DNA of 64,000 bases, taken from positions 620,001-684,000 of the forward strand of contig OX459097.1 of NCBI GenBank assembly GCA_949775045.1, given 5' to 3'. Of the stretch, positions 45,585-55,600 are shown piece after piece; positions within the stretch are counted from its first letter, which is position 1, and every line of letters starts with the position of its first letter. The DNA comes from Metridium senile (taxonomy: Eukaryota > Cnidaria > Anthozoa > Actiniaria > Metridiidae). The notes beneath the pieces are model-generated. The model ran no database searches and was not told where the DNA came from. It worked only from the letters and a program-made list of their open reading frames with translations. The position numbers and the translations under genes are program-made.

Positions 45585-46378
45585 CTATGAGAATAAAATA
45601 CACACACATATGAACACTTGAATCATCTACCAACCAACCAACCAACCAACCAACCAACCAAATAACAGCATATCAACCATCAAACCAACCCACCAACCCA
45701 CCAACAGCACATCAACCATCAACCATCAACCAACCCACCGACCAACCAACCAACCAAACAATCTATAATAAAACAACACACGCTATCAACCAGCCAACCG
45801 ACCAACAAAATGATGTAAACAACAAGACAAACTATTCGACCATCAAACCAGCAATTTTAACAAGCCTATTCTCTAACCACTCAACAAACCCACCAAATTA
45901 AACCAAACAACAAACCTACCCACCCACCAACCCACCCACCCACCTATCTAACCATCTACCCATCCACCCAGGCAGGCAGCAACCAACCAACCAACCCACT
46001 CACCCACCATTGAACCCAGCAACCAACCAACCATCCAACAACCAACCAATCAACCTACCCAACTAGCAAACAATCAACCACCAAAACACCAAAACACCAA
46101 CTAACTAACCAACTTACTTACCTACCAACCGAACTACCAACCATCCAACAACCAACCAACAAACTAAGCAACAGCTGGACTGAGCAACTAACCACTCGAC
46201 CAATCAACTAATTCATCAACCCACCAATCAACCCACCCATCAGCCCACCCATCAACCCACCAACCAACCCACCAACTTACCAACCCACCAACCCACCAAC
46301 TTACCAACCCACCAACCCACCAACCCACCAACCCACCAACCCACCAGCCCACCAACCCACCAGCCCACCAACCCACCC

Positions 46379-46508
46379 ACCAACCAACCCACCAACCAAC
46401 CAACCAACCAACCAACCAACCAACCAACCAACCAACCCATCAACCAACCAACCAACCAACCAACCAACCAACCAACCAACCAACCAACCAACCAACCAAC
46501 CAACCAAC
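46379..46508. repeat. (AACC)n array near exon B, gene 3
   Basis: About 30 units with one CCCATC interruption, preceded by (CCAACCCA)-type degenerate repeats from about 46240. Confidence 0.94.
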
Positions 46509-46537
46509 CCATCAATTCCACCCACAATACTACTTAC

Positions 46538-46708
46538 TGCAAGTTGGTCCAACACCATCCCATCGTCCTTTAGCAGTACATCGTTTCTTTGGTGAATCAT
46601 TCAATGTGAAGCCGTCATTACATGTGTATGTTGTTACATCGTTGAACTTGTTTCCAGTTGATGTAAATTTGGCGTTACGGACTTTGGGAGGCGATCTGCA
46701 CGTAAGAC
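46538..46708 (-). CDS. CCP (sushi) exon B (first copy), gene 3
   Basis: The exon is 171 nt, phase 1-1. It has NDSPKKRC where other copies have NGSPKKRC; cysteines are intact. Confidence 0.9.
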
Positions 46709-46796
46709 CTGTATTAATGACAAGGAGAAGATAGTTACACCATAACTATATTCGTTGTCATCATTATCATCATGATAAATATCATCATCAGCATTA

Positions 46797-48000
46797 ATCA
46801 TCATCAATCATTATAACCATCATCATCAATCATCATAACCATCATCATCAATCATCATAACCATCATCATCAATCATCATAACCATCATCATCAATCATC
46901 ATAAAAATCATCATCAATCATCATAACCATCATCATCAATCATCATAGCCATCATCATCAATCATCATAGCCATCATCATCAATCATTATAACCATCATC
47001 ATCAATCATCATAACTATCATCATCAATCATCATAACCATCATCATCAATCATTAACCATCATCATCAATCATTAACCATCATCATCAATCATCATAGCC
47101 ATCATCATTAATCATCATAGCCATCATCATCAATCATCATAGCCATCATCATCAATCATCATAACCACCATCATCAATCATCATAACCATCATCATCAAT
47201 CATCATAACCATCATCATCAATCATCATAGCCATCATCATCAATCATTATAACCATCATCATCAATCATCATAACTATCATCATCAATCATCATAACCAT
47301 CATCATCAATCATTATGACCATCATCATCAATCATCATAACCATCATCATCAATCATCATAGCCATCATCATCAATCATCATAACCATCATCATCAATCA
47401 TCATAACCATCATCAGCAATCATCATAACCAGCATCATCAATCATCATAGCCATCATCATCAATCATCATAACCATCATCATCAATCATCATAGCCATCA
47501 TCATCAATCATCATAACCATCATCATCAATCATCATAGCCATCATCATCAATCATCATAGCCATCATCATCAATCATCATAACCATCATCATCAATCATC
47601 ATAACCATCATCATCAATCATTAACCATCATCATCAATCATTAACCATCATCATCAATCATCATAGCCATCATCATCAATCATCATAGCCATCATCATCA
47701 ATCATCATAGCCATCATCATCAATCATCATAACCATCATCATCAATCATCATAACCATCATCATCAATCATTAACCATCATCATCAATCATCATAGCCAT
47801 CATCATCAATCATCATAACCATCATCATCAATCATCATAACCATCATCATCAATCATTAACCATCATCATCAATCATTAACCATCATCATCAATCATTAA
47901 CCATCATCATCAATCATCATAACCATCATCATCAATCATTATAACCATCATCATCAATCATTATAACCATCATCATCAATCATCATATCCATCATCATCA
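46797..48000. repeat. 22-bp repeat array in E-B intron, gene 3
   Basis: About 55 copies of a unit with AACCATCATCATCAATCATC, period 22 (some 19-bp units lacking 'cata'), GCC/ACC/AAA variants. Genes 1 and 2 have only a few units here. Confidence 0.95.
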
Positions 48001-48021
48001 TGGACGTCAAGTAGTCTTCAC

Positions 48022-48147
48022 CTTTTTTCACACAGCTTAGACCACAGTTACCGTCACATTCACAGTACGAACCAGCAGGACAGCCAGAGCCTTGTGGGCA
48101 AGCTTTGGTACAAGACGCTCTTGACCCACGACTCTTGCATACCTGAC
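48022..48147 (-). CDS. WAP-like exon E, gene 3
   Basis: The exon is 126 nt, phase 1-1, eight cysteines; GCPAGSYCECDGNCGLSC replaces GCPADSYC. Confidence 0.85.
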
Positions 48148-48333
48148 CTAAAGGTAATGACCATTAGTTTATTATAGAGAAAATGCAGTTAAACCATGAA
48201 ATGCAATCTAAGAAAGTACTAACAATTAGTTACTATTTTGTCACTATCGCTCAGCCAGAACATCTTGAGGCAAAAGAGTAATACACAAGAAACCTCATTA
48301 TCCTTTGTCTTATTATAATTCTGGGTGCATAGT

Positions 48334-48477
48334 AGAGTGGTTTTCATTAACCCATGGAACAAAGTGTATTAGTTAAAGTGTAATAGTCAAATAACAACAA
48401 AAGAACACAATGGAATTGAGGTGTATTAAAGAGTGATACACTAAAGTGTGTTTCACGGGTTAATGAAAACCACTCTA
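48334..48477. mobile_element. Nested MITE in intron 1 of gene 3
   Basis: 'agagtggttttcattaaccc' and 'gggttaatgaaaaccactct' are inverted. It occupies the centre of the intron-1 MITE, where genes 1 and 2 have a different inverted segment (AACACTAAAAGTGTGCAA). A half-copy of the family is near 63069-63180. Confidence 0.88.
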
Positions 48478-49167
48478 GCAACAGTTAGTCACTAAATAGT
48501 GACTATTTGTTAGAATTTACTTGGTATTATTTCATGTTTAACTGCATTTGCTCTACTTGGTATTTATTTTTTATTTATAATGATATTTTAACAGGATGCT
48601 CCTTCACTTTAGTGATTTTCAAGAAGGTCCTGTAAACTTATTTTTATGCATCATATGATGAAGTTAAAAAGTAGAAGGCAAATTATCGATACGAAATGAG
48701 AAAAAAATACAATTATGCAAAAATGTAAAAATTAAATAGCATACTTAAATAGCTCATTCAGAAAAAATACTTAAATTGGGAAATTTTTGAAGATTGTTGA
48801 AGTATTTCAGTCTGTAAGTCTAACTCTTTTACTCCGACGAAGGGCTAAAGCTCGAAACGTCCGGGATTTTTTACGGTGTTACAAATTTCATTATATTTCC
48901 AATCGTTAATGTCAAACATTTAGTTCTCTCTCGATCTGTTTCATGTCAGAATGGGGACCTCTTGTCATCGCCTAATTGATATCGATTTTATATCAATTGG
49001 GTTTCCGCTATCGATTTTATCGGATCTTTCTCCGTGTACCAGTCTGTGAGTAATTCAATAGAAACAACAAAAGACCACAAATTAAACAATGAACGAAGCT
49101 ATCAAAGAATATATTACACAGAGAAGAACTCATTTTATCGGTAAAATGTACCCATAGTTATTCAATT

Positions 49168-49778
49168 CTTCGTTTGCAACTGACGTCATCACATGTCATC
49201 ACCAAACCGAAATATTTTTTATATCTCGTATTAAAACATGCACTATATATGTTATAGTTAACTGTTTTAAAAAGACATTTCTGAAGTTTGGGTTTATAAA
49301 AGTTTTTGGTTCCCGAGATATTCAAGTTAGAATTGTGTCACGCAATGCCGGTCACGTATCCTAATCGGGCGATAAAAATCAAGAATAATTTGTTCCTTTT
49401 CAAAACATTTGGTTCGTAAAGACTTTTAGCATCTAATTCAAGTATATTTTAACGAAATATTTTAAAAATGTTTCAGTTTCCCTTCATATCAGACCTTAGA
49501 AGTTTTGGCCGCCATCTTGGAGGATATGAGATGTCCTCCAGCATGGCCGCTCCATACATTCTTACCAAATATCGCGCAACTTTGATCGCGAATAATTCTG
49601 CATCCAAATACTCTACAGATTCAAAAATCGGTCAATATACTCAGTTTTGAATGCTCTAAAAGATTATGAATGTCATTTTTCAATACGACTAAGAAATAAG
49701 GTTGTGAAATTTGAGATCGGCAGAAATTGGCTTATTATGGTCTATTATGTCCCGATTATCACGTGGTTGCAAACGAAG
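49168..49778. mobile_element. 611-bp non-autonomous element in intron 1 of gene 3
   Basis: Inverted ends 'cttcgtttgcaac' and 'gttgcaaacgaag', flanked by 'aatt' on both sides; genes 1 and 2 join 'ttattca' to 'ttgaaat' without it. The interior has GGCCGCCATCTTGGA. No transposase frame is present. Confidence 0.9.
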
Positions 49779-50356
49779 AATTTGAAATATCAGAGATTTT
49801 AATAGTAGTTACAAAAGTATAACATAGAAGCTGTTAGTGACGATATTTTATATTTTTTTGTAAGAAAAATTGGTCCGAGGAAGGAAAACATCGTTTAGAT
49901 CCATGCAAGTTTTGGATAAAAAAGCGAGAATTTTTCAACAATATTTTGACATATAAAAGTCGAAATATTGTTGAAAAATTATTGTTTTTTCATCCAAAAC
50001 TTGAAACGAAACGATGTTTTCCTTCCACGGACTCATCATTCTTATGATTTATATCCCTCATGCAGTAAAATATTCTGTACAGGATGTAATCATAGCATGA
50101 AATGTGCACGTTGTGTCCTCTTGAACTCTCATCAGCAGAAATGGATAATGATACAGACAGCGAGCATGATGTCAAAATCCATCGAGTTGTATTTCCCAAG
50201 AAACGTAGATGGCAAGTTATTATTCAAATCAATTGGAATAACCAAGTATAGACAGTATAATCAATAATATAGCAGATCGTCCAGTACCGTCATAAAATAA
50301 ACAATGAACAAATTAACAATAGAATAGTCAGTTTCTTGGTACGTAGGTTTTGACAT

Positions 50357-50525
50357 TTTGGATGCATATATAGTTTCAACTACGTTTTAATTAATCAAAA
50401 CGACCAAGCTTTCGGACAAATTGTCCGTCTTCAGGGTCACAATGGAAAACGTTGGACAATTTGTCCGAAAGCTTGGTCGTTTTGTTTAATTAAAACGTAG
50501 TTGAAACTATAGTATGCATCCAAAA
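50357..50525. mobile_element. Hairpin MITE in intron 1 of gene 3
   Basis: Arms of about 65 bp ('ttggatgcatatatagtttc', then CGACCAAGCTTTCGGACAA) inverted around a ~30-bp loop. It is not present in genes 1 and 2. Confidence 0.92.
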
Positions 50526-50741
50526 AAACAATACAATAGTTTTGTTTCAAACTCAAGACTTTTATTAATTTCTAAAGGGAGGTTTATCATATATACGCCT
50601 TTTTAAAACCACGAATCAATTTAATGGCATTTCAAAGTATAGTTTCACTTATGTTAAAAGTCTTCCAGTACAGCTGTACTTCTTCAAGATGAGAAAAGAA
50701 AAACCATCTAATGTTATCGTCAAATTATACATCAAACTTAC

Positions 50742-50811
50742 CGTTTACTGCAAGGAATAAGTGAACAGTAATAGAGACATACAATATATGCTTCAACATG
50801 ATGTAAACCAT
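50742..50811 (-). CDS. Signal-peptide exon and start codon, gene 3
   Basis: MVYIMLKHILYVSITVHLFL then AVN (Thr to Ala versus genes 1 and 2), donor 'gtaagt', phase 1. The start codon is at 50811..50809. Confidence 0.82.
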
Positions 50812-51081
50812 GTCATTGGCAGCACAACTTATCGATACAAGACCAAGAATATCTCATATAAACATCGTTCCTTCCTGAAAGGTTTGCCCTACTCGTATTT
50901 CATATTCGTGCAAGCATAAGAAATCGTTCTTGGCTGTCAACACCTATCTTCACCTCGACTTACCCTTGCGAATGAGGTCTCCATCACAGACGAATTTAGT
51001 TTTATATAAACCTTTTACTTGCATATATGCGCTGACAAAATGCTTGATATTAAAGTCTTTCAGCCGTTTTTGTAGCCTGAG

Positions 51082-51148
51082 AAAACAGACGTTCTTTCGG
51101 ACACCTCTTCCTCGCCGTGGAAAGAAGAGCGAAAGAACAGTCTGTTTT
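51082..51148. repeat. Small hairpin upstream of gene 3
   Basis: 'aaaacagacgttctttcg' and 'cgaaagaacagtctgtttt' are inverted. Confidence 0.75.
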
Positions 51149-51155
51149 GCAAATT

Positions 51156-51275
51156 GCCCATTTCAGGCCACGTGTCATTTCCTTGAGAATTGTTCTTTTA
51201 TGATGAACGTGTTATATCATTTACATGTGAAAGAAACAACTCCCAAAGGTAGCATCACGTGATCTGAAATGGGAC
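51156..51275. mobile_element. ~120-bp MITE, copy 1 (GCCCATTTCAG / CACGTG ends)
   Basis: Ends 'gcccatttcaggccacgtg' and 'cacgtgatctgaaatggg' are inverted. A second, nearly identical copy is at 51757-51876, 600 bp away in the same orientation. Confidence 0.85.
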
Positions 51276-51756
51276 AACAAACAAGGAAGGCAAAGAGATC
51301 TATCGGTCATCATGTAGAAGTTATAGTTGAAATGCATGGTATTATTAAAGTGAATATCATAAAGGCACCGCAGAAAAGAACTTCGCTTACTTGTGTTTTG
51401 AGCATAAGTCATTCGCCGAAGCTGCGAGCGATGAAATGAATAAACAATACAAATTCAGATGGTGCACCAAAGTACAGCATACTTCCATTGTTTGTATTGT
51501 TATCTTTTGTCTGTATTGTTTTCTTTGTCATATTTATTTTTGTCCCAGTATAATAACATTCCATCGTAAGTTTCATAATTTTATTGAATAAACAAGAATT
51601 GTAAATTGTTTTATTAGAATGTGAGGAGTCCCTAGTTTTTTTCTTCCCTATCCAAAATACAAATATATTTGAATAGAACGCTGACAAAAATCGTGATGTC
51701 GCTTGACCTGGAAACGGTTCAAGTGTAATAGACCTCTTTACCTCCGTATGCAAATT

Positions 51757-51876
51757 GCCCATTTCAGACCACGCGTTTCATTCCTTGAGAATTGTTCTTT
51801 TATGATGAACGTGTTATATCATTTACATGTGAAAGAAACAATTCCCAAGGGTAGCATCACGTGATCTGAAATGGGA
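51757..51876. mobile_element. ~120-bp MITE, copy 2
   Basis: Same element as 51156-51275 with a few substitutions, followed directly by the 88-bp hairpin. Confidence 0.85.
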
Positions 51877-51889
51877 CAACAAACACAAC

Positions 51890-51977
51890 CTCGTACCCAG
51901 CGCCCACGTTACTTTTGGTCTGCGACAAAGAACGTTCTTTGTCGCAGACCAAAAGTAACGCGGGCGCTGGGTACGAG
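51890..51977. repeat. 88-bp nearly perfect palindrome
   Basis: 'ctcgtacccagcgcccacgt' is inverted as 'acgcgggcgctgggtacgag', and the arms meet at GAACGTTC with no loop. A cruciform or loopless hairpin is possible. Confidence 0.9.
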
Positions 51978-52061
51978 ATTGCAACAAACAAGGAAGGTTA
52001 AAAGGAGCGGCTACTCGCCAAATATGCTCACATGCCTAGTTAACACGATCTCCGCACAGAT

Positions 52062-52294
52062 TAGCCTCCTCCGCAGGCAACCCTTCCTTAACCCTTCCTT
52101 AGGCTTTTTTTTTTTGCTTTTCCTTGGTTTGGGATCGCTGTGCTGCAAGAAGAGGGAGACTGGGCTAGAGCAAGTCTTTTTTCTCTCTCTTTCTCTGCCC
52201 CTCCCCCTCCGATTCTATTTTGTCATAACACAGGAAACCCAACGCAAAAGTAAGGAAAAACGCAAAGGAAGGGTTGCCTTGCCGGAGGAGGCAA
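52062..52294. mobile_element. 233-bp MITE with target-site duplication
   Basis: 'gcctcctccgcaggcaaccc' is inverted with an indel at the right ('gggttgccttgccggaggaggc'). The 9-bp duplication 'cgcacagat' flanks it at 52053-52061 and 52295-52303. Confidence 0.88.
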
Positions 52295-52964
52295 CGCACA
52301 GATATGTTTTGATGAGCATTAACTCGTGCAGCTGAACATCGAGGGCTACAAGGGGTGAAGAGAAGGTAAAGGGGTGGGAAAGGAAGAAAAACGAAAAAGA
52401 GGAAAAGAAAATCAGCATACTTGATTCAGAAGTACTAAGCTTTGCAACAGGTTTCAAACATCTTTATTACTTGATTAACAGCTTTATATGTTCGAAATCT
52501 TCAATATGTTATATTATACAGTTAGAAATTACGAAGTTTACATGTTACTTGGAAATCGATATTAACTTACCCGGAGGCTTGACAGTAGTACTTTGAATGA
52601 ATGTTTAACGGTTACACTTAGCTTTTATACATAGATTTGAATTAACATATTTGGCGGTAAATTTTTGCATATAGCGCGAAACAATACTCATATATAAACC
52701 ATACCATGCATCTCATTGCTTTAAGTGTATTTAATAAAACAAAGTCAGAACCATGCATGTAACTACTACAACGTTTCTGCAGGCATCCGAGTTCGTAGAT
52801 CAGCTCATTTTTTGTGCGAAAAGCCAGAGGACGTATATTAAACCCTTGCCGTGACCACCCTTGGCTCACACTCCTACTTACTACCAATTCTTCCGCGAGG
52901 CTGCAAAGTGCGCCTTGAATAACGGTCAGTATATTTTGTTAACAGCATTGAGACGTAAGTGAAA

Positions 52965-53085
52965 TGCGCTATATAAGCACACATCACATCACATCGCATC
53001 GCATCACATCGCATTACACACGTGATGTAATGCGATGTGATACGGTGTAATGCGTGTAATATCAAATCGCATCGCATTGCCGCAT
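52965..53085. repeat. (CACAT/CGCAT) simple repeat after a retroelement-like 3' end
   Basis: 'aaatgcgctatataagcac' precedes degenerate CATCGCATCA repeats, a common form of LINE/SINE 3' tail. Confidence 0.5.
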
Positions 53086-53164
53086 TATCGAGGCTTCTAA
53101 AGTGGACAAAATACATCTATCATCTTGTTTTATCACTGCAAGCTAAAAAAATTGAAAAGTAATA

Positions 53165-53560
53165 CAAAATCTTCTAATTCACCCAATCATTGATGAATAC
53201 ACGTGTTCATATAAAGTCAATGTCACGTGTTCATATACAGTCAATGTCATAAGGGTTGTCCACGTAAAGTAGAGATTAACCCTATTTTACCCAATGATTG
53301 ATAAATTCACGTGTTCATATAAAGTCAATGTCACGTGTTCATATGCAGCCAATGTCATAAGGGTTGTCCATGTAAAGTAGAGATTAACCCTATTTTACCC
53401 AATGATTGATAAATTCACGTGACTGTTCATATAAAGTCAATGTCACGTGTTCATATACAGCCAATGTCATAAGGGTTGTCCATGTAAAGTAGAGATTAAC
53501 CCTATTTCACCCAATAATTGATAAATTCACGTGTTCATATAAAGTCAATGTGAGCAAACC
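53165..53560. repeat. ~110-118-bp tandem repeat
   Basis: About 3.4 copies, each with 'cacgtgttcatataaagtca', a second CACGTGTTCATAT and 'aagggttgtccatgtaaagt'. Each copy holds one or two CACGTG E-boxes. Confidence 0.9.
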
Positions 53561-53691
53561 TAAGGCTTCGGCAGATAACACCCTTCTTGGTTGGCATAAT
53601 TTTTCATATCATACTCAGCCTCATCCAAAAATTGCTTATGATACTGACTGTCTAATAATGACGCTCAAGGCCCTTCAAGTCAAACCACAGT

Positions 53692-53965
53692 AACCTATGA
53701 CGTCACACCACGATAACCAATGACGTCACACCACGATAACGTATGACGTCATGCCATGATAACCAATGACGTCACACCACGATAACGAATGACGTCACAC
53801 CACGATAACGAATGACGTCACACCACGATAACCAATGACGTCACACCACGATAACGAATGACGTCATGCCATGATAACCAATGACGTCATGCCACGATAA
53901 GCAATGACTCCACACAACGATAACCAAAGACGTCATGCCATGATAGCCAATGACGTCACACGACA
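53692..53965. repeat. ~23-bp repeat array with TGACGTCA (CRE/ATF) palindromes
   Basis: About 12 units of ATGACGTCACACCACGATAA with small variations. About ten keep an exact TGACGTCA, the consensus CREB/ATF site. The array abuts and slightly overlaps the end of the 429-aa ORF. Confidence 0.93.
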
Positions 53966-55245
53966 CAAGACGGCAATCGTACTTCCAACTTGGGGTTCTT
54001 TATCTCAAAGTCATCCTCACTATCTGACAACACCATTTCTGTCTCAATATGATTGGTAAGTGGTTTGTGCTGCGGGGATCCCCTGACTACCTCTGCCTGG
54101 ACAGGGCGTCGTGGTTGCCATGAGAACCAGGGCATTGTATCGAGGAGATTGTATAGTTTTTGTAGTTGTGATGGTGAGTTTGGTAACAATGGTAGGTTTG
54201 TATGAGGTGCAGCTAGTGGAAATATGTCTCTTTCCTCAGTTTGATAGGCAGGTAGATTTTTATACTTTATCGACGGATTGTTCTTACTACATGCATCGCT
54301 AACAACACGCTCAAAGGCATTCCCACTGCCTCCAAAGTCATAGAACGCAAAAAGCTTTTGTCGTAGCATTTTCTTGATCTGAATTTCATCCTTAACGGTG
54401 ACATGTTTCGCTCTGTTCATAAAGCCACCACCTTTAGCTGAAACATCTAGCTGTTGCTTCATCTTCGCTACATAGTTAGTAGCGCTGTTTAAAGATATCT
54501 CGTCTACACTCTGTGCCCTCGGTGATTGATGTCGGCGAACATCTTTCAGTAGGCCATCCAAGTCAAAACTACGAATGGCTTTTTGTTCAATGGCGTCTAA
54601 ATGGAAATCAATGTGTTTAGTATTTTTGTCACTGTCCAGTATTTCACATCGTTCTCTCTTTTGATTCGTCCATGCTCGAAACCAAGGTCCAACTTGAGTT
54701 GTTTGTAGTTTTGTTGTGTCGTGTATTCGAGGTAGGGCTGCCATTATGTCTGGTTTTGACGAGGAGTTCTCAGCGCGTACTCTTTCCACGGCGATCTTAG
54801 AAGGTGATCCACTTTCCTTTATAGAATGGTCTGACTTGGGAAAACCTTTCCCTTCACAAAACAGTGGCTTTTCGTCTTCAAACGTAGGCTGTGGCACTTT
54901 GATACTTAGAATAGGCGAATTAAAACGAGGTTTTGTTTTCTTCTTTGACCGTCTCGGCTTTTTTTCGACTGAGATGGATCGAGTTGATTCGTCTTCGTTC
55001 GACATTAGCTCTATGTTTTCTGTGCTTCTTATATCGGGCAGCGAAGATGTACTTCTGACACCACGAGAGAACGCCCTGGGTCCAATCGGAGGAAACTCAA
55101 CATTACATTTTTTGGGCTGAAAAGTCACTTTTTCTATGAACCTTGGATACTCTTCGCTATCCCATTTAAACGAGTGATTTCCTGATTCAATCTTGTCAAG
55201 ACGATGTTGAAGTTCGTCCGCTGACAAGAAGAAAAGTTCGTCCAT
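53956..55245 (-). CDS. Intronless ORF, 429 aa, unrecognised protein
   Basis: An uninterrupted 429-codon frame, far longer than chance in this AT-rich DNA. It starts MDELFFLSADELQHRLDKIE. I do not recognise a domain. Visible traits: a lysine/arginine cluster near residues 95-107 (KKPRRSKKKTKPR) that could be a nuclear signal; a Ser-rich first half; a more hydrophobic, Pro-containing segment around 340-375 (LPLLPNSPSQLQ, LDTMPWFSW) that looks conserved in style; and an acidic tail (SDSEDDFE). There is no signal peptide or membrane segment. Its stop codon lies in the edge of a TGACGTCA repeat array and 34-bp repeats begin just upstream of its start. The opposite-strand frames here are shadows. 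It lies downstream of the armadillo gene on the same strand. Confidence 0.75.
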   Translation of the reverse strand: MDELFFLSADELQHRLDKIESGNHSFKWDSEEYPRFIEKVTFQPKKCNVEFPPIGPRAFSRGVRSTSSLPDIRSTENIELMSNEDESTRSISVEKKPRRSKKKTKPRFNSPILSIKVPQPTFEDEKPLFCEGKGFPKSDHSIKESGSPSKIAVERVRAENSSSKPDIMAALPRIHDTTKLQTTQVGPWFRAWTNQKRERCEILDSDKNTKHIDFHLDAIEQKAIRSFDLDGLLKDVRRHQSPRAQSVDEISLNSATNYVAKMKQQLDVSAKGGGFMNRAKHVTVKDEIQIKKMLRQKLFAFYDFGGSGNAFERVVSDACSKNNPSIKYKNLPAYQTEERDIFPLAAPHTNLPLLPNSPSQLQKLYNLLDTMPWFSWQPRRPVQAEVVRGSPQHKPLTNHIETEMVLSDSEDDFEIKNPKLEVRLPSCVV

Positions 55246-55261
55246 GTTGTCTCAATGTCGT

Positions 55262-55600
55262 TCACAAATCGAACAGTAAGCTTGAATAGCGTCTCTTACA
55301 AACTGAACAGTTAGCTTGAATGGTGTTGTTTACAAACTGAACAGTTAGCTGGAACAGTGTCTCTTACAAACTGAACAGTTAGCTTGAATAGTGTTGCTTA
55401 CAAACTGAACAGTTAGCTTGAATAGTGTCTCTTACAAACTGAACAGTTAGCTTGAATAGTGTCTCTTACAGACTGAACAGTTAGCTTGAATAGTGTCTCT
55501 TACAGACTGAACAGTGTTGCTTACAAACTGAACAGTTAACTCGAGCAGTGTCTCTTACAAATCGAACAATTACATTGAGCAGTGCAACTGCTTACAAACT
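55262..55600. repeat. 34-bp minisatellite upstream of the 429-aa ORF
   Basis: About ten copies with 'aaactgaacagttagcttga', period 34, beginning 16 bp upstream of the ATG (5' flank or 5'UTR). From 55600 to 56570 I see only AT-rich sequence. Confidence 0.92.

Larger units (their letters stand above)
33806..50811 (-). other. Gene model 3: secreted WAP-CCP protein with four D-F module pairs
   Basis: Exons run 50811..50742 (signal), 48147..48022 (E), 46708..46538 (B), 45584..45405 (C), then D-F pairs 44629..44318/43908..43732, 42912..42601/42191..42015, 41195..40884/40476..40300 and 39475..39164/38588..38412, then 38170..37997 (G), 37091..36921 (A), 35693..35571 (shrunken C), 35197..35021 (F), 34559..34389 (B) and 33999..33806 (terminal C with stop). 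If all are used, the product has five WAP-like domains and sixteen CCP or CCP-derived modules. All junctions are phase 1 with consensus ends. It is the longest of the three paralogs and grew by internal tandem duplication. A relic of G near 34.9 kb lacks an acceptor. Confidence 0.75.

Noticed and set aside
54716..55120. 134-aa plus-strand frame
   Set aside because: Antisense shadow of the 429-aa ORF.
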